The notes under the pieces were generated by a model. That model searched no databases. It was not told where the DNA came from and saw nothing but the letters and a program-made list of their open reading frames with translations. From Hypericum androsaemum (lineage: Eukaryota; Streptophyta; Magnoliopsida; Malpighiales; Hypericaceae), in assembly GCA_963995505.1 (NCBI GenBank), contig OZ023190.1, forward strand, positions 4,048,516 through 4,112,515: DNA of 64,000 nucleotides, read 5' to 3'. Both the position numbers and the translations under genes were made by a program. Positions 45,530 through 55,704 of the stretch are shown here, piece after piece. Numbering within the stretch: position 1 is the stretch's first letter; the number at the start of each line of letters is the position of its first letter.

Positions 45530-46647
45530 TGTGGTTGGAATATGCAGCTCATGTGTTAGGCATTATATGTACGTTCATCTACCTACCAGCCATTCATGGT
45601 ACTAGTGTGGGCAATAATCCAGTTTATTGAGAAACCAACCCCAATTGTATGTTCTTCCTTGGATTTTTTTCGGTTCATACTACCTGATATCGAGATATTC
45701 ATAGGATTGTGACAAAGATTTCATAACGATCATTTAACACTGCTATGTTCTTAAAGTTTGAGTTTAGAAACTCTTGGTTAAACAAAAATAATTTTTACTA
45801 GTAGTTGATTTAATTACTTGTTGGTGTGATACTCTCGATATATAAATGAATAGACATATGTTCGGAATTCATAATAAGTGTAACTATTGGCAACGGGTGC
45901 TTCTTACCATCATCCTCCGCTGCTTAGAATGACTTTCTTGGTCCGACATTGGCAAAACCTTATCGTAACAAAACCTTATCTTGCTTTGTTAGTAAATGAG
46001 GTTTATCTTTGTACTACCTTCAGTGAGTAATACACAATTTCACAGGTATAAAATGAAAATAAGTCATTGTAAAGTACAATTACCACTCTATATCAAAAAA
46101 TCTGTCATTCACCAACCTATATTTATTAATTTAGATCAATTAACGTCCTCAAATCAGTTTTGAGGATATCTGCTTACGAGCACTAAAGAATTTAAATCTA
46201 AAGATATTGTCTACCTAGTAGTTTATGTTATTCCCATAGTCGAATATCTTTTGACCATTTTTATGAGATGACATTAGACATCATTGGTGTAATACACTCA
46301 TGCACATTTGGTGTAGCCTATTAATAAGTAATAATATTTTATGTATAAAAAAATGAAAACAAAATTTTCTTGGGATCCTAATTTCTTGACAGTCCTTCCT
46401 TCCCATTTCAGGACATACCCAATAAATTCTCAGTAATGACAACTTCATATAACCTATTGTATGGTTCACAATAAATCTGAGAAATCACAACCTTAGAATA
46501 TACCGAGACCATAATAATATTTTCATTTACCTAACACAGCAATAGCCCTCGGAAGTACCACAAATTTTTACCTATTTTAGAAGATCATCTCTATTCACCA
46601 AACTCATGCCCTCGCATGAAGAACTGCTGCAGAATTTTCTTAGATGT
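45530..46647. other. Intergenic, no gene seen
   Basis: AT-rich spacer between the promoter of the small acidic gene and the 3' end of the FLZ gene. The last 100 bp or so probably hold the FLZ 3' UTR. No repeat shared with other parts of the window was noticed. Confidence 0.45.
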
Positions 46648-49600
46648 TCAAGCAGCAGCAACCACAGAAAAAAGAAACCGCGGCGGCGACGAGCGAGGCG
46701 AGACCGAGTATTCATGAGTTCTCCTGGCTTCAGAACCACAGCTTTCTCTATAATCTTCCTTCACAATCTGTTTCTCACGACATTCTACGCTGCAAAATGC
46801 CTTTTCACCCCTGCAACCAGAAACGTACCAATATGTTTAGTCGGTCGCTATCAAGAAGTTCACAAGAAGCAATGTTAGTAACTCCATGAATTCGAAGTAT
46901 ACCGACGTGGGTTAATCCAAATGGTAACAAACAGATCCCTTCAGAAAGCAACAACACAAATACAGAAGCAACTGTGGGCCCTTCAAAGTCACGTAACTGT
47001 CCTGAAATGAAGGGGCAAGTGCAAGTTGCAACTTATTTTTGGAACATAGAATATCCAAATGGGATACTTCAAGCCACCAATAGTTGTCCTAAATATCCCA
47101 CCTAACTTTGCATCGCCTCACTTCTCATGCCAGCCTCAGATTTATATGCTGATTCTTCTATGTAGGAACCAATGTTTTCTGTTGCGAATAAATAGTGGTA
47201 GAACGTCAGAAACGATCTTAAGAACGAGTCCGGAGTGGTCGTCCCAAGAGTGATTCGAACAAAAGAGAGAAATAGAAGAAATATTGGAAAAGAGAAGAGA
47301 AGATAAAGATGAGAATAGATAGAAGAGAAAAGAATTGGTAGAAGAGCAAGAACTTTATTGAACATATGAGGGAGAATGGGAAGGGAAAAACATAAAGATA
47401 AAAGCTAGAGGCTACATAAGATAAAAGCTACGATAAAAGTTATGAAGCTAAAGGTTTGATGTGTTGTTTTGTGGGTGTCTTTCATGCCTGTACCTAGCTC
47501 TCCTTATATAGAATAAGCTCGCCCCAGCCCCATAGAAAAACCCTAGGCCGTTTTCAACTAAGAAAACTTAACATAGCCTCGGCCTAATAAGGAAAACTTA
47601 AACTGCCCAAAACTTCCAACCCATATTTGACCAATTTTCATGCTGAATTTGGAAAGGTCATAAACAACAAAGTTATAGATCTCTGTCTTCTCCTTCTGTG
47701 ACTTTTGGAATTGTATCAATCCAATACTTGAGGAGAAAGTTACGGTATTTTTACCAAAATAGGTTCAGCAGATCCGCGGCCTAATAAGGAAAAAACCTAC
47801 TTCCGAAACTTTCGACCCAAGTCCGACCTCCTTCTGCGCTGAATTTGGAGAAGTCACAAACTAGAAAGTTCTAGATCTATGTTTTATCTTTTTGTAGCTT
47901 TTGGAATCGCATCAATCGGATATATGAGTAGGAAGATACGTCTATTTTACTGAGACATGGTCAAACAAATCTAAGAATTAATTTTTCGCTCCAACAATGC
48001 CCCCCACACGTCAATGTTTTGACGCTAGGAAAAGCGTTGACGTGTATCCGTCCTTGAACATGCGGAAAATTAACTCCACTCAAAAAATAACCGGCTAAGG
48101 TAAGACCGTAAATATGTGAAAAATGTATCATCAAACCGGTCGAGACCTAGCCGTTGTAGGCGTGCAGTTGATCACTCATCTCGAGATATCCGTGTGCTCA
48201 CGGCTTTCTCGCAAAAACTTGATTTAGGCCTACATGGTTGAGTGGGAGCTCTACATCCTTCGTCAAAATGACCACACAATTGTTGTTGAAGGTCTCTAAG
48301 CTTTTTCCTTTGCTTTTGAATTTTTTGCTCCAACCTTCTTCGTTGAGTCTTCGTGAGAGTCGGTCGATGAGACTCCGGACACTTGCCCCCCGAGTGTGGG
48401 TTTGGCTTTTTTGGCATCTCCTTTCGCACAGGCTTCGTGTGATAACTTGGAGACCTTGTAGGTGAATCACTCTTTGTGGGTCGTGTCTCACATGGTTGTT
48501 TCTTAGACCGCAAAAGTTCTTCCTTAGGCACCCAAACCTTGAAGGGTTTCTTTCTCTGGAGAACTCCTTGCTCGGTCGCCAATCGAGTGACCACGTCTCT
48601 CTTAATCCACGCGTACTCAGGCGCCCTTTTTTTGTTGCTGGCCGATTTTGACCATGTGACTTGAGGACATTCCCTGTAATTTGAAACCTTTGATGGCCGA
48701 GGTTGAGCTGGCCCATTAGGTTGTTGCTTCACCGTACTCTTGCTTGGTTGAGGAGGAGTTGAACACTTGACTTTATCATCCTTCACCTTCTTTGGCATGA
48801 GCACGTCTTGCCTTTTGGCCGGGATAATTTCGGCCGATGTAGGAGCTTCGACTACAATATTGCAGCACTCTTCATGCCCCCCGGGTGAGATTGAATTCTG
48901 ACTGTAGACTTGGCCCCCTGTGTCTTTCCGTTGAGTTGGGACAAAATTGGGCAAGCGAAGGTGGCTCACTACTCGTGGAACAAAGGGTAACTCGGATCTC
49001 CGCAACAGGTGATTCGGCGGTGGCCCTAAAATTCCCTTTGCTGGTGAAGGCCCAAAGATTTCCTTAGCCGGCGGAGGCCCTAGAATGCCTTTTGTATTTG
49101 ATACAGCACTTAGGGTTGTCTCAGTTGCCAATGAGAATTGTGTCGGGCATGGCTCTTCCTTTTCCTCAAATGTGGGCCTTGTAGGCTCGATGGCCGTGGT
49201 GTCGGCCAACTGTGGACTAGTCGTCTGTTCGACTTCTTCAATAAGGAAAGAAGATTGTGTATATTCGGCCGATTCATGTTCGACCGTCTCAATACTTGTC
49301 TCAAAATTGTGAGATTCAGAAACTATTTGGTCCTCAACTTTGCATATGCCACTTGATGCTTCCTCAGTTGCTGACGTAGTCCCTGAATTCTCATAAAGAA
49401 ATTGTATCTCATTGCTCGGAGCTCAGCACTAACTTCCTCTATTAATTTTGCATAGTCCTCCGCAATTTTCCTTATTTGCATGGAAATATACCATCTCTCA
49501 TAATTATCATTGCTCCCCATAAATCCCTCATAATTAATTGATCATGATTTGACAAGATAAATCGAAAATTCGTAATCAGCCTACAGAATGACCAATCTTT

Positions 49601-52097
49601 GGTATTTTGGTTGTATCTTTTCCGTCTGAACTCCGATTAAAGCGATCTTGATGTTCTTGGAAAGCTGAGAGATAGATCTTTAATTTTTCTTGAAATAGCC
49701 GTCTCCTAATTCGGCCAAAAAAAGACCAAAATATCCTCCAAAGCCGACTGGACTTCTCAATCATACAGATCGATCAGTCTTTAGTATTTTAGTCTTATCT
49801 TCCTGGTACGAACTCTGATTTTGGCGTTCTTAGTATCCACAGAAAGAAGAAACAATGATCTTCAATTTTGGTGAAGAAAGCTTCTTCAGATTCGGCTCCA
49901 AAAAGGGCCGGAATACCCTCCCAAGTCGGGTGACCTTGATGGACGTCCTCTTTCAGTACAACATTTGACCAGTTTTGTCCCTTTTGAGGAAGGACTCAAA
50001 ACCGTATGTGAAAACTCATGTGTTGGGATGCAACAATCACTCTTCTTAGACGCCCTCCTTAGTCCCATCGAGCATGCCAAAAATAATGTTGCGAATAAAT
50101 AGTGGTAGAACGTCAGAGACGATCCTAAGAACGGGTCCGGAGTGATCGTCCCAAGAGTGATTCGAACGAAAGAGAGAAATAGAAGAAATATGGGAAAAGA
50201 GAAGAGAAGATAAAGATGAGAATAGATAGAAGAGAAAAGAATTGGTAGAAGAGCAAGAACTTTATTGAACATATGGGGGAGAAGGGGAAGGGAAAAACAT
50301 AAAGATAAAAGCTAGAGGCTACATAAGATAAAAGCTACGATAAAAGCTATGAAACTAAAGGTTTGATGTGTTGTTTTGTGGGTGTCTTTCATGTCTGTAC
50401 TAGCTCTCCTTATATAGAATAAGCTCGCCCCGGCCCCATAGAAAAACCCTAGGCCGTTTTCAACTAAAAAAACTTAACATAGCATCGGCCTAATAAGGAA
50501 AACTTAAACTGCCCGAAACTTCCAACCCATATTTGACCATTTTCCATGCTGAATTTGGAAAAGTCATAAACAACAAAGTTTTAGATCTCTGTCTTCTCCT
50601 TCTGTGACTTTTGGAATCGTATCAATCCAATACTTGAGGAGAAAGTTACGGCATTTTTACCAAAATAGGTTCAGCAGATCCGCGGCCTAATAAGGAAAAA
50701 ACCTACTTCCGAAACTTCCGACCCAAGTCCGACCTCCTTCTGCGCTAAATTTGGAGAAGTCACAAACTAGAAAGTTCTAGATCTATGTTTTATCTTTTTG
50801 TAGCTTTTAGAATTGCATCAATCGGATATACGAGTAGGAAAATACGTCTATTTTACTGAGACATGGTCAAACAAATCTGAGAATTAATTTTCCGCTCCAA
50901 CAGGTAACAACCAGATCCCTTCAGAAAGCAACAACACAAATACAGAAGCAACTGTGGGCCCTTCAAAGTCACGTAACTGTCCTGAAATGAAGGGGCAAGT
51001 GCAAGTTGCAACTTATTTTTGGAACATAGAAAATCCAAATGGGATACTTCAAGCCACCAATAGTTGTCCTAAATATCCCACCTAACTTTGCATCGCCTCA
51101 CTTCTCATGCCAGCCTCAGATTTATATGCTGATTCTTCTATGTAGGAAGCAATGTTTTCTAAAAACGGACCGGGAGGCGACCCGCAAAGTTAGATGGAAT
51201 GATGGAGAATAAAACGAGCCCTTCTAGTTTTTTGTTTTTGAAGTAGAGGGGCAATAACTCCTAATTATATAAGCAAAATGGTCAATTACATCTTATTAAG
51301 TACAAGACTTCCTCTTGGCCTCTTATGAGGTTGTGACTACCGGCCTCGTCAAAATCTTATCACGAAAAAATCCAGTGGAAAAAATTCGTGATAGAAAAAG
51401 AGTACATTGGAGAAGAAAATCTCCTTTTGACGTTTGGTGTACCGCATAACGAGCCCTTCTAGTTTAGGTAGCTACTAATCATCCCTTACTAGAGACAACA
51501 GAGTGTCATCTAAATCCTACTAATTATCCAACATCGACACGAACGATCTGCGCAATTAACCATGATCGATCCAAACCGGAGTAAGCGAAACTATCCTTCG
51601 GACCAGTAATTGTAAATAAGAAAACCAAATGATGGAACAAAAATCAACACTAAAACTAGCAAACTTGTCCCAGTTCAAGCCAATTCATAAACAACTCCAT
51701 CAAAATATATAAAGTAAATAAACAATAAATGTGAAATGAAGAAGGGCACCAACTTGTACATGAAGATATCACGTCCATGAAGCAGCTTCCTACAGAGAAA
51801 ACAGCTACTCAGGAAATCCTTCCTAGCAATGTCCCTTTCGAAACCGGACACCACATCACCAACATTATTAGGAGGGTCTTTTTCAACTGAAACAATTGGT
51901 AAAGGTCTAGTCTTTTTGCTGCTAGAGACGTTACTACTGGGAAGTAGCAGAATGCCTAAACCAACACCTTCTCCTCTTCCTCTTTCTCCTCCTCCGGTGT
52001 TGCCAAATGTTCTTAAAGGCGGGTTCTTGGAGAATGATTCGGCCAAACTGGTGATGAACAGGGAGAGGCCAATTCTGGGTCTTTTAATTCCATCCAT
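46648..52097 (-). CDS. FCS-like zinc finger (FLZ/DUF581) protein
   Basis: Family role: plant-specific adaptors that bind SnRK1 kinase subunits through the FLZ domain. Two exons, 51754-52097 and 46648-46810, give 168 residues. The split falls inside a Lys codon, within the zinc finger: exon 1 ends ...FLSSCFLCRKLLHGRDIFMY-K and exon 2 begins G-EKAFCSVECREKQI. Together they give the CX2C...FCSxECR arrangement. The N-terminus (GIKRPRIGLSLF, LAESFSKN) and a Gly/Arg-rich loop before GVGLGIL are typical of the family; the C-terminus is a short Ser/Pro-rich tail. The intron is 4943 bp because it contains a 3.7 kb LTR element plus a duplicated 257-bp segment; without these it would be about 960 bp. 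The element lies in the same orientation as the gene. Confidence 0.85.
46923..47179. repeat. 257-bp direct flank copy, left
   Basis: GGTAACAAACAGATCCCTTC...GGAACCAATGTTTTC, directly against the left end of the LTR element. It matches 50903-51159 with about 3 differences. It is part of the FLZ intron. Confidence 0.95.
47180..47997 (-). repeat. LTR (3' LTR in element polarity)
   Basis: 818 bp, TGTTGCGAATAAATAGTGG...CGCTCCAACA as written on the plus strand. The ends TGTTG/CAACA are inverted. The partner is at 50087-50902. Confidence 0.9.
47998..48009 (-). other. Polypurine tract of intronic LTR element
   Basis: Plus-strand ATGCCCCCCACACG; on the minus strand this is CGTGTGGGGGGCAT, directly before the LTR start TGTTGGAGCG. 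It sets the element's polarity to minus. Confidence 0.7.
48172..49209 (-). CDS. Unknown protein of the non-autonomous LTR element
   Basis: Open frame of about 345 codons; it stays open upstream to about 49420 but has no good ATG at its start. The protein is Pro/Lys-rich, with a triple GPPPAKxIxGP-type repeat (ILGPPPAKEIFGPSPAKGIL), then a basic region with KPFKVWVPKEELL and a coiled-coil-like TKTQRRRLEQKIQKQRKKLR. No zinc knuckle or catalytic motif is visible. A second frame at 49323-49520 begins with ATG (MGSNDNYERWY) and runs into the same region in another phase. This suggests that a single older frame has been split by a frameshift near 49420. The function is not known. Confidence 0.4.
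   Translation of the reverse strand: MADTTAIEPTRPTFEEKEEPCPTQFSLATETTLSAVSNTKGILGPPPAKEIFGPSPAKGILGPPPNHLLRRSELPFVPRVVSHLRLPNFVPTQRKDTGGQVYSQNSISPGGHEECCNIVVEAPTSAEIIPAKRQDVLMPKKVKDDKVKCSTPPQPSKSTVKQQPNGPAQPRPSKVSNYRECPQVTWSKSASNKKRAPEYAWIKRDVVTRLATEQGVLQRKKPFKVWVPKEELLRSKKQPCETRPTKSDSPTRSPSYHTKPVRKEMPKKPNPHSGGKCPESHRPTLTKTQRRRLEQKIQKQRKKLRDLQQQLCGHFDEGCRAPTQPCRPKSSFCEKAVSTRISRDE
50087..50902 (-). repeat. LTR (5' LTR in element polarity)
   Basis: 816 bp. Its minus-strand TATA is at about 50410-50418 (plus-strand CCTTATATAG). Inside the element, next to this LTR, TGGCATGCTCGATGGGAC on the minus strand (about 50062-50079) sits where a primer-binding site should be; I could not match it to a tRNA. 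Confidence 0.9.
50903..51159. repeat. 257-bp direct flank copy, right
   Basis: Starts GGTAACAACCAGATCCC directly after the LTR end CAACA and ends AATGTTTTC before TAAAAACGG. With 46923-47179 it brackets the LTR element. The intron stretch after it (51160-51753) contains a possible old repeat at about 51225-51440 that I cannot classify. Confidence 0.95.
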
Positions 52098-53940
52098 GGA
52101 GAAAAATGGATTGTATGGGATGTGGGTTTTGAAGGAAAAAAGGGTAATAAGAAAATGGTGATCAAAGTTTCAATCTTTTATGGGCCTCTTCCACTGAAGC
52201 AGGAGAGACAGAGATAGAAGAAGAAGAAGATGATGATGAACCGACAGATTCTTTTCCACTTAAAAAGGAAAGAGTGATGATGATGAACCGACAGATTCTT
52301 TTCCACTTAAAAAGGAAAGAGAGAGAGAGAGAGAGGGGTTCTCGCTCGCTGTGGTTGGAACGGAGGGGGACCACGAAAATGATTTCCAATAGTAAATTCG
52401 AAAATAATTAATTGAAATTTATCAAGACACAAGTAATCGATTTATTTATATCAATTTTTGAGACTTTTGAAAAAATATATATCTATTTTTGAGAGATGAT
52501 TTTTTCATACAACATTATATTCCCGACTATTTTTTCCAATAGATTTTATTGTAGAATTTTTTATACTGAAATCGACAATCACAATTTCATAAGAGAGAGT
52601 TATGTACTTATACAAAAATTCACGACTAATTTAGATTTGAACTAATTTGAAAAATGACAATTTTTACGGGAACTTGATTGGGTGTTTCTGGAACAACATC
52701 ATCTATAGGTTGCTTATGTGGGCGGATGTGGTGGGAACTAGGCTAGTCCTCACTCATGGGAACTAACCCAAACTAATATCACCTGATAGGTTATTAACCA
52801 TCAGATTTAAAGATAATTAAATCTGACGGCCCAAAAGTCTCCACTCAATCTGATCTCGTTCTATATATGCATATTGTACCATAGGAGGTTGAAATTTATC
52901 CGTATGTGCATATTGTGCTATTGGAGGCTAAATTTTCCATGTGATTTTCTCACTCTATAACTACTTTTTTAGTTCGTTTTTTGTTTATACTATTTTTATA
53001 ATTTTCGTATTTCCTCAATTGTCTATATATAATCTTTAATATTATAATATTGTTATCGCATTTCAGCACACACGCGGGACTATTCACGTTGTTAGGATCA
53101 TGTTGCCCGAGCCAGCAGCATTAAATTCAACCTCGTATTTAGAAATTCGAACTTAAATTTTTTTAGTTAAATTAAAACAACTTTCTTATTTATGTCATCA
53201 GTGTAAATTTTGATTGAATTTCTATATCTTTTATAACAATCTAGACTATGAAATCACGTGGCTTCTGATTTTCTGGAAAAAAAAAAAGAATCATGCAGCC
53301 TCTTATCGTTATCCTCTGATCGGGCTAACTGTCAGATCAGAATTTCTCTTTTTATACTAATAATTATTTATAAGGTGGAATACGATTAATTAAGCATAAA
53401 AATGATAAAATATCAAATAAGTTCAAATATTTACTAACTTTAGTATATAATTTATCAAAACAATACTTCAAGCATTAATTTAACAAGTCTAGAAGTAAAT
53501 GATGATGATACAAGTTTTTCTGTTTGACATATTAGTAAAATTTGCTTGACTAAATTGATATATTATCAAGTATTGTTAAAAAAAGTTTATTGTTATTCAA
53601 AAGTGGTGTACACGCACTGAGTGTGGAAGTGGAAGTGAAAGTGAAGACGTTGATTTTAAATTAAATCAGACAAAATAAAAAAAATAAATACTAATTCTTC
53701 TTGATCCAGAAGTACTAACCGGGTAGTCCGACCAAATTTTAAACGGTTAAATTACTCTCCAATTTTTAGTTAAGAATCAACCCAGAGTTAATTTCGGGTA
53801 ATAGGTAATAGTCAGATCAATCGTACCGCTGTTTTTAAAACATGACAAAAAGGAAAACATCTTATCCAAGGGATATTGGAAATTAACGGTCCCAACCCAA
53901 CGCCGAGGAAGAAGAAGAAGAAGAAAGAGGAAGGAGAAAA
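52098..53940. other. FLZ 5' leader and AT-rich intergenic region
   Basis: 52098-52400 is the likely FLZ promoter and 5' UTR side, rich in GAA/GAT and GA repeats. 52400-53880 is AT-rich, with no gene recognised. The last 40 bp before 53941 are GAA-rich and probably the leader of the PPR gene. Confidence 0.5.
52231..52324 (-). repeat. 47-bp tandem duplication upstream of FLZ
   Basis: TGATGATGAACCGACAGATT...AAAGAG is present twice head to tail (CCGACAG at 52241 and 52288), followed by a (GA)n run to about 52336. It lies 130-230 bp upstream of the FLZ start codon, so it could be in the 5' UTR or promoter. Confidence 0.9.
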
Positions 53941-55185
53941 ATGGAAGGACGATCAATAGTCCCGAGAAGCACCACACCACCACCACCACCTCTTCGCCTT
54001 CCCACCACCAAACCACTCAAAACGGAGCGTTTAACTTCTCGCCGCTCCCTCCCACCAAACCCCAAGAAGTCTCATTCTTTATCTCACAAGGTAAAGAAAA
54101 AAGAACCCAATTCTCCTTCCCACGTGGCTGAACAATCTTTCCATGAGATGAGATCAAAAGGGTTTGTCTCTGACATGGCTACAATGTCCTCAGCGATGCT
54201 TTGCTATGCCGAAAATGGGTTCTTGAGTGAGGCTCGTGGGGTGTGGGACGAGGTCTTGGCTAGCTCGTTACCGCCTTTTCGGGTCGAGGTCGTTTCGAGG
54301 ATGTTTGATGCGTATGCGAAGATGGGACGTCTCGAGGAGGTCGTGGAGCTCGTTGGTGAGTTGAGGTTGAGGGGTTTTAAGTGTTTGTTTCCCAAGGTTT
54401 ATGTATTGGCAGTGTCGTGCTTCGGCCGAGGAGGGAGGCTTGATTTGATGGAATGTGTGTTGAGGGAGATGGTTGAGCAGGGGTATGCTGTTGATTCTGT
54501 GACCGGGAATGCGTTCGTTAAGTATTATAGCTTGCACGGATCTTTGAAGGAGATGGAGGATGCTTATGCGCGGTTAAGGAGTTCGAGGTGTCTTATCGAG
54601 GAGGAAGGGATCAGGGCGATTTCGTTTGCCTATTTGAAGGAGAATAAGTTCTATAAGTTGGGAGAGTTTTTGAGGGATGTGGGGCTTGGTAGGAAGAATG
54701 CAGGGAACTTGTTGTGGAATCTTCTGCTGCTATCTTATGCAGCAAACTTTAAGATGAAAAGTCTGCAGAGGGAGTTTTTGAGCATGTTGGATGCAGGGTT
54801 TCGTCCGGATGTTACCACTTTTAACATTCGGATGCTGGCTTTTTCTAAGATGTCCATGATGTGGGATCTTCACCTTAGCATTGAGCATATGAAGGTTGAA
54901 ATGGTTGTTCCCGATCTTGTGACTTATGGTTGTGTTGTTGACGCATACTTGGATAGACGACTTGGGAAGAACTTGGATTTTGCACTCGACAAGATGAACA
55001 AGGATGAATCTCCGGTAGTACAGACCGACCCCTTTGTGTTCCTGGTTTTGGGTAAAGGTGACTTCCATATGAGCGCGGAAGCATTTATGGAGTATACGGT
55101 GCATAAGAAATGGACTTATAGAGATCTTGTTGCGATATATCTCAGGAAGCAGTACCGCGGTAATCAAGTATTTTGGAACTATTAA
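53941..55185 (+). CDS. P-class pentatricopeptide repeat protein (At3g42630-like)
   Basis: Family role: organelle RNA-binding proteins for splicing or stabilisation. Single exon, 414 residues, intact, from the ATG at 53941. The Pro/Ser/Arg-rich N-terminus (about 60 residues, few acids) fits an organelle transit peptide. Helical repeats of about 35 residues follow, with typical PPR text such as MRSKGFVSDMATMSSAMLCYAENGFLSEA (partly quoted), VVSRMFDAYAKMGRLEEV, PDVTTFNIRMLAFSKM and PDLVTYGCVVDAYLD. The strongly conserved stretch KFYKLGEFLRDVGLGRKN and the end NQVFWNY match, from memory, the single-copy At3g42630 group. No DYW or SMR domain. The neighbouring kinase gene is convergent, 520 bp downstream. 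Confidence 0.9.
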   Translation: MEGRSIVPRSTTPPPPPLRLPTTKPLKTERLTSRRSLPPNPKKSHSLSHKVKKKEPNSPSHVAEQSFHEMRSKGFVSDMATMSSAMLCYAENGFLSEARGVWDEVLASSLPPFRVEVVSRMFDAYAKMGRLEEVVELVGELRLRGFKCLFPKVYVLAVSCFGRGGRLDLMECVLREMVEQGYAVDSVTGNAFVKYYSLHGSLKEMEDAYARLRSSRCLIEEEGIRAISFAYLKENKFYKLGEFLRDVGLGRKNAGNLLWNLLLLSYAANFKMKSLQREFLSMLDAGFRPDVTTFNIRMLAFSKMSMMWDLHLSIEHMKVEMVVPDLVTYGCVVDAYLDRRLGKNLDFALDKMNKDESPVVQTDPFVFLVLGKGDFHMSAEAFMEYTVHKKWTYRDLVAIYLRKQYRGNQVFWNY

Positions 55186-55704
55186 GTTGAGGATCTTTTT
55201 GTCACACTATTGAGCGAGACAAATCGATCACGTGTGCAGTTTAGCGAGACGTGAAAAGTAATAACTTAACAGGCCACTTCGATACTCCTTGTAAGTTGTA
55301 TGCTTTGTTTCAGGGTAAAAGGAGTTCACTGTTGATCTCCAAGTTTATAGAAAAAAGTTTCTGATTGTTTTCATTTGGATTATGTTTTGGGGAAAATATG
55401 TGAGTTTTGCGAGCTTGTTTTATTAAAAAAATTGAATCATGCAAGAACAAGTATGGGGAAAGTAACTCTGCTAAAATCTTCAAGTTAGAAGGACGAACAT
55501 CCTGAGGGTGGAGAAAACAGGAAACTTGCACATCAAGTGGAAAAGATTGGGATGACATAATCCTTGGTTAATCTCATAATTTGTCTTTGGCCAGGTTGCT
55601 GTTCTCCTGCCGCGTTAAAGTTTAAAGTTGAACGATAATTCAATTGTTTACAAATGGGAACACTCCTTGTATTAATCTTGACGACAGGCTTCAAGATTAA
55701 TCTT
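55186..55704. other. Convergent intergenic region
   Basis: Holds the 3' UTRs of the PPR gene (+) and the USP-kinase gene (-). No separate gene seen. Confidence 0.6.

Larger units (their letters stand above)
47180..50902 (-). mobile_element. Non-autonomous LTR retrotransposon in the FLZ intron
   Basis: 3723 bp with LTRs 47180-47997 and 50087-50902, about 30 differences (about 3.7%, mostly transitions). The minus strand is the sense strand: GTGTGGGGGGCA abuts the 47997 end like a polypurine tract, and a TATA (CTATATAAGG) reads in that direction in the LTR. The internal 2.1 kb has no reverse transcriptase, integrase or protease motif, only one long frame of unknown function. It is best described as a LARD/TR-GAG-like element that needs an autonomous partner. 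Confidence 0.85.

Noticed and set aside
46606..46889. Plus-strand frames over the FLZ second exon
   Set aside because: The minus strand gives the FCSxECR half of the zinc finger, with a proper acceptor and phase.
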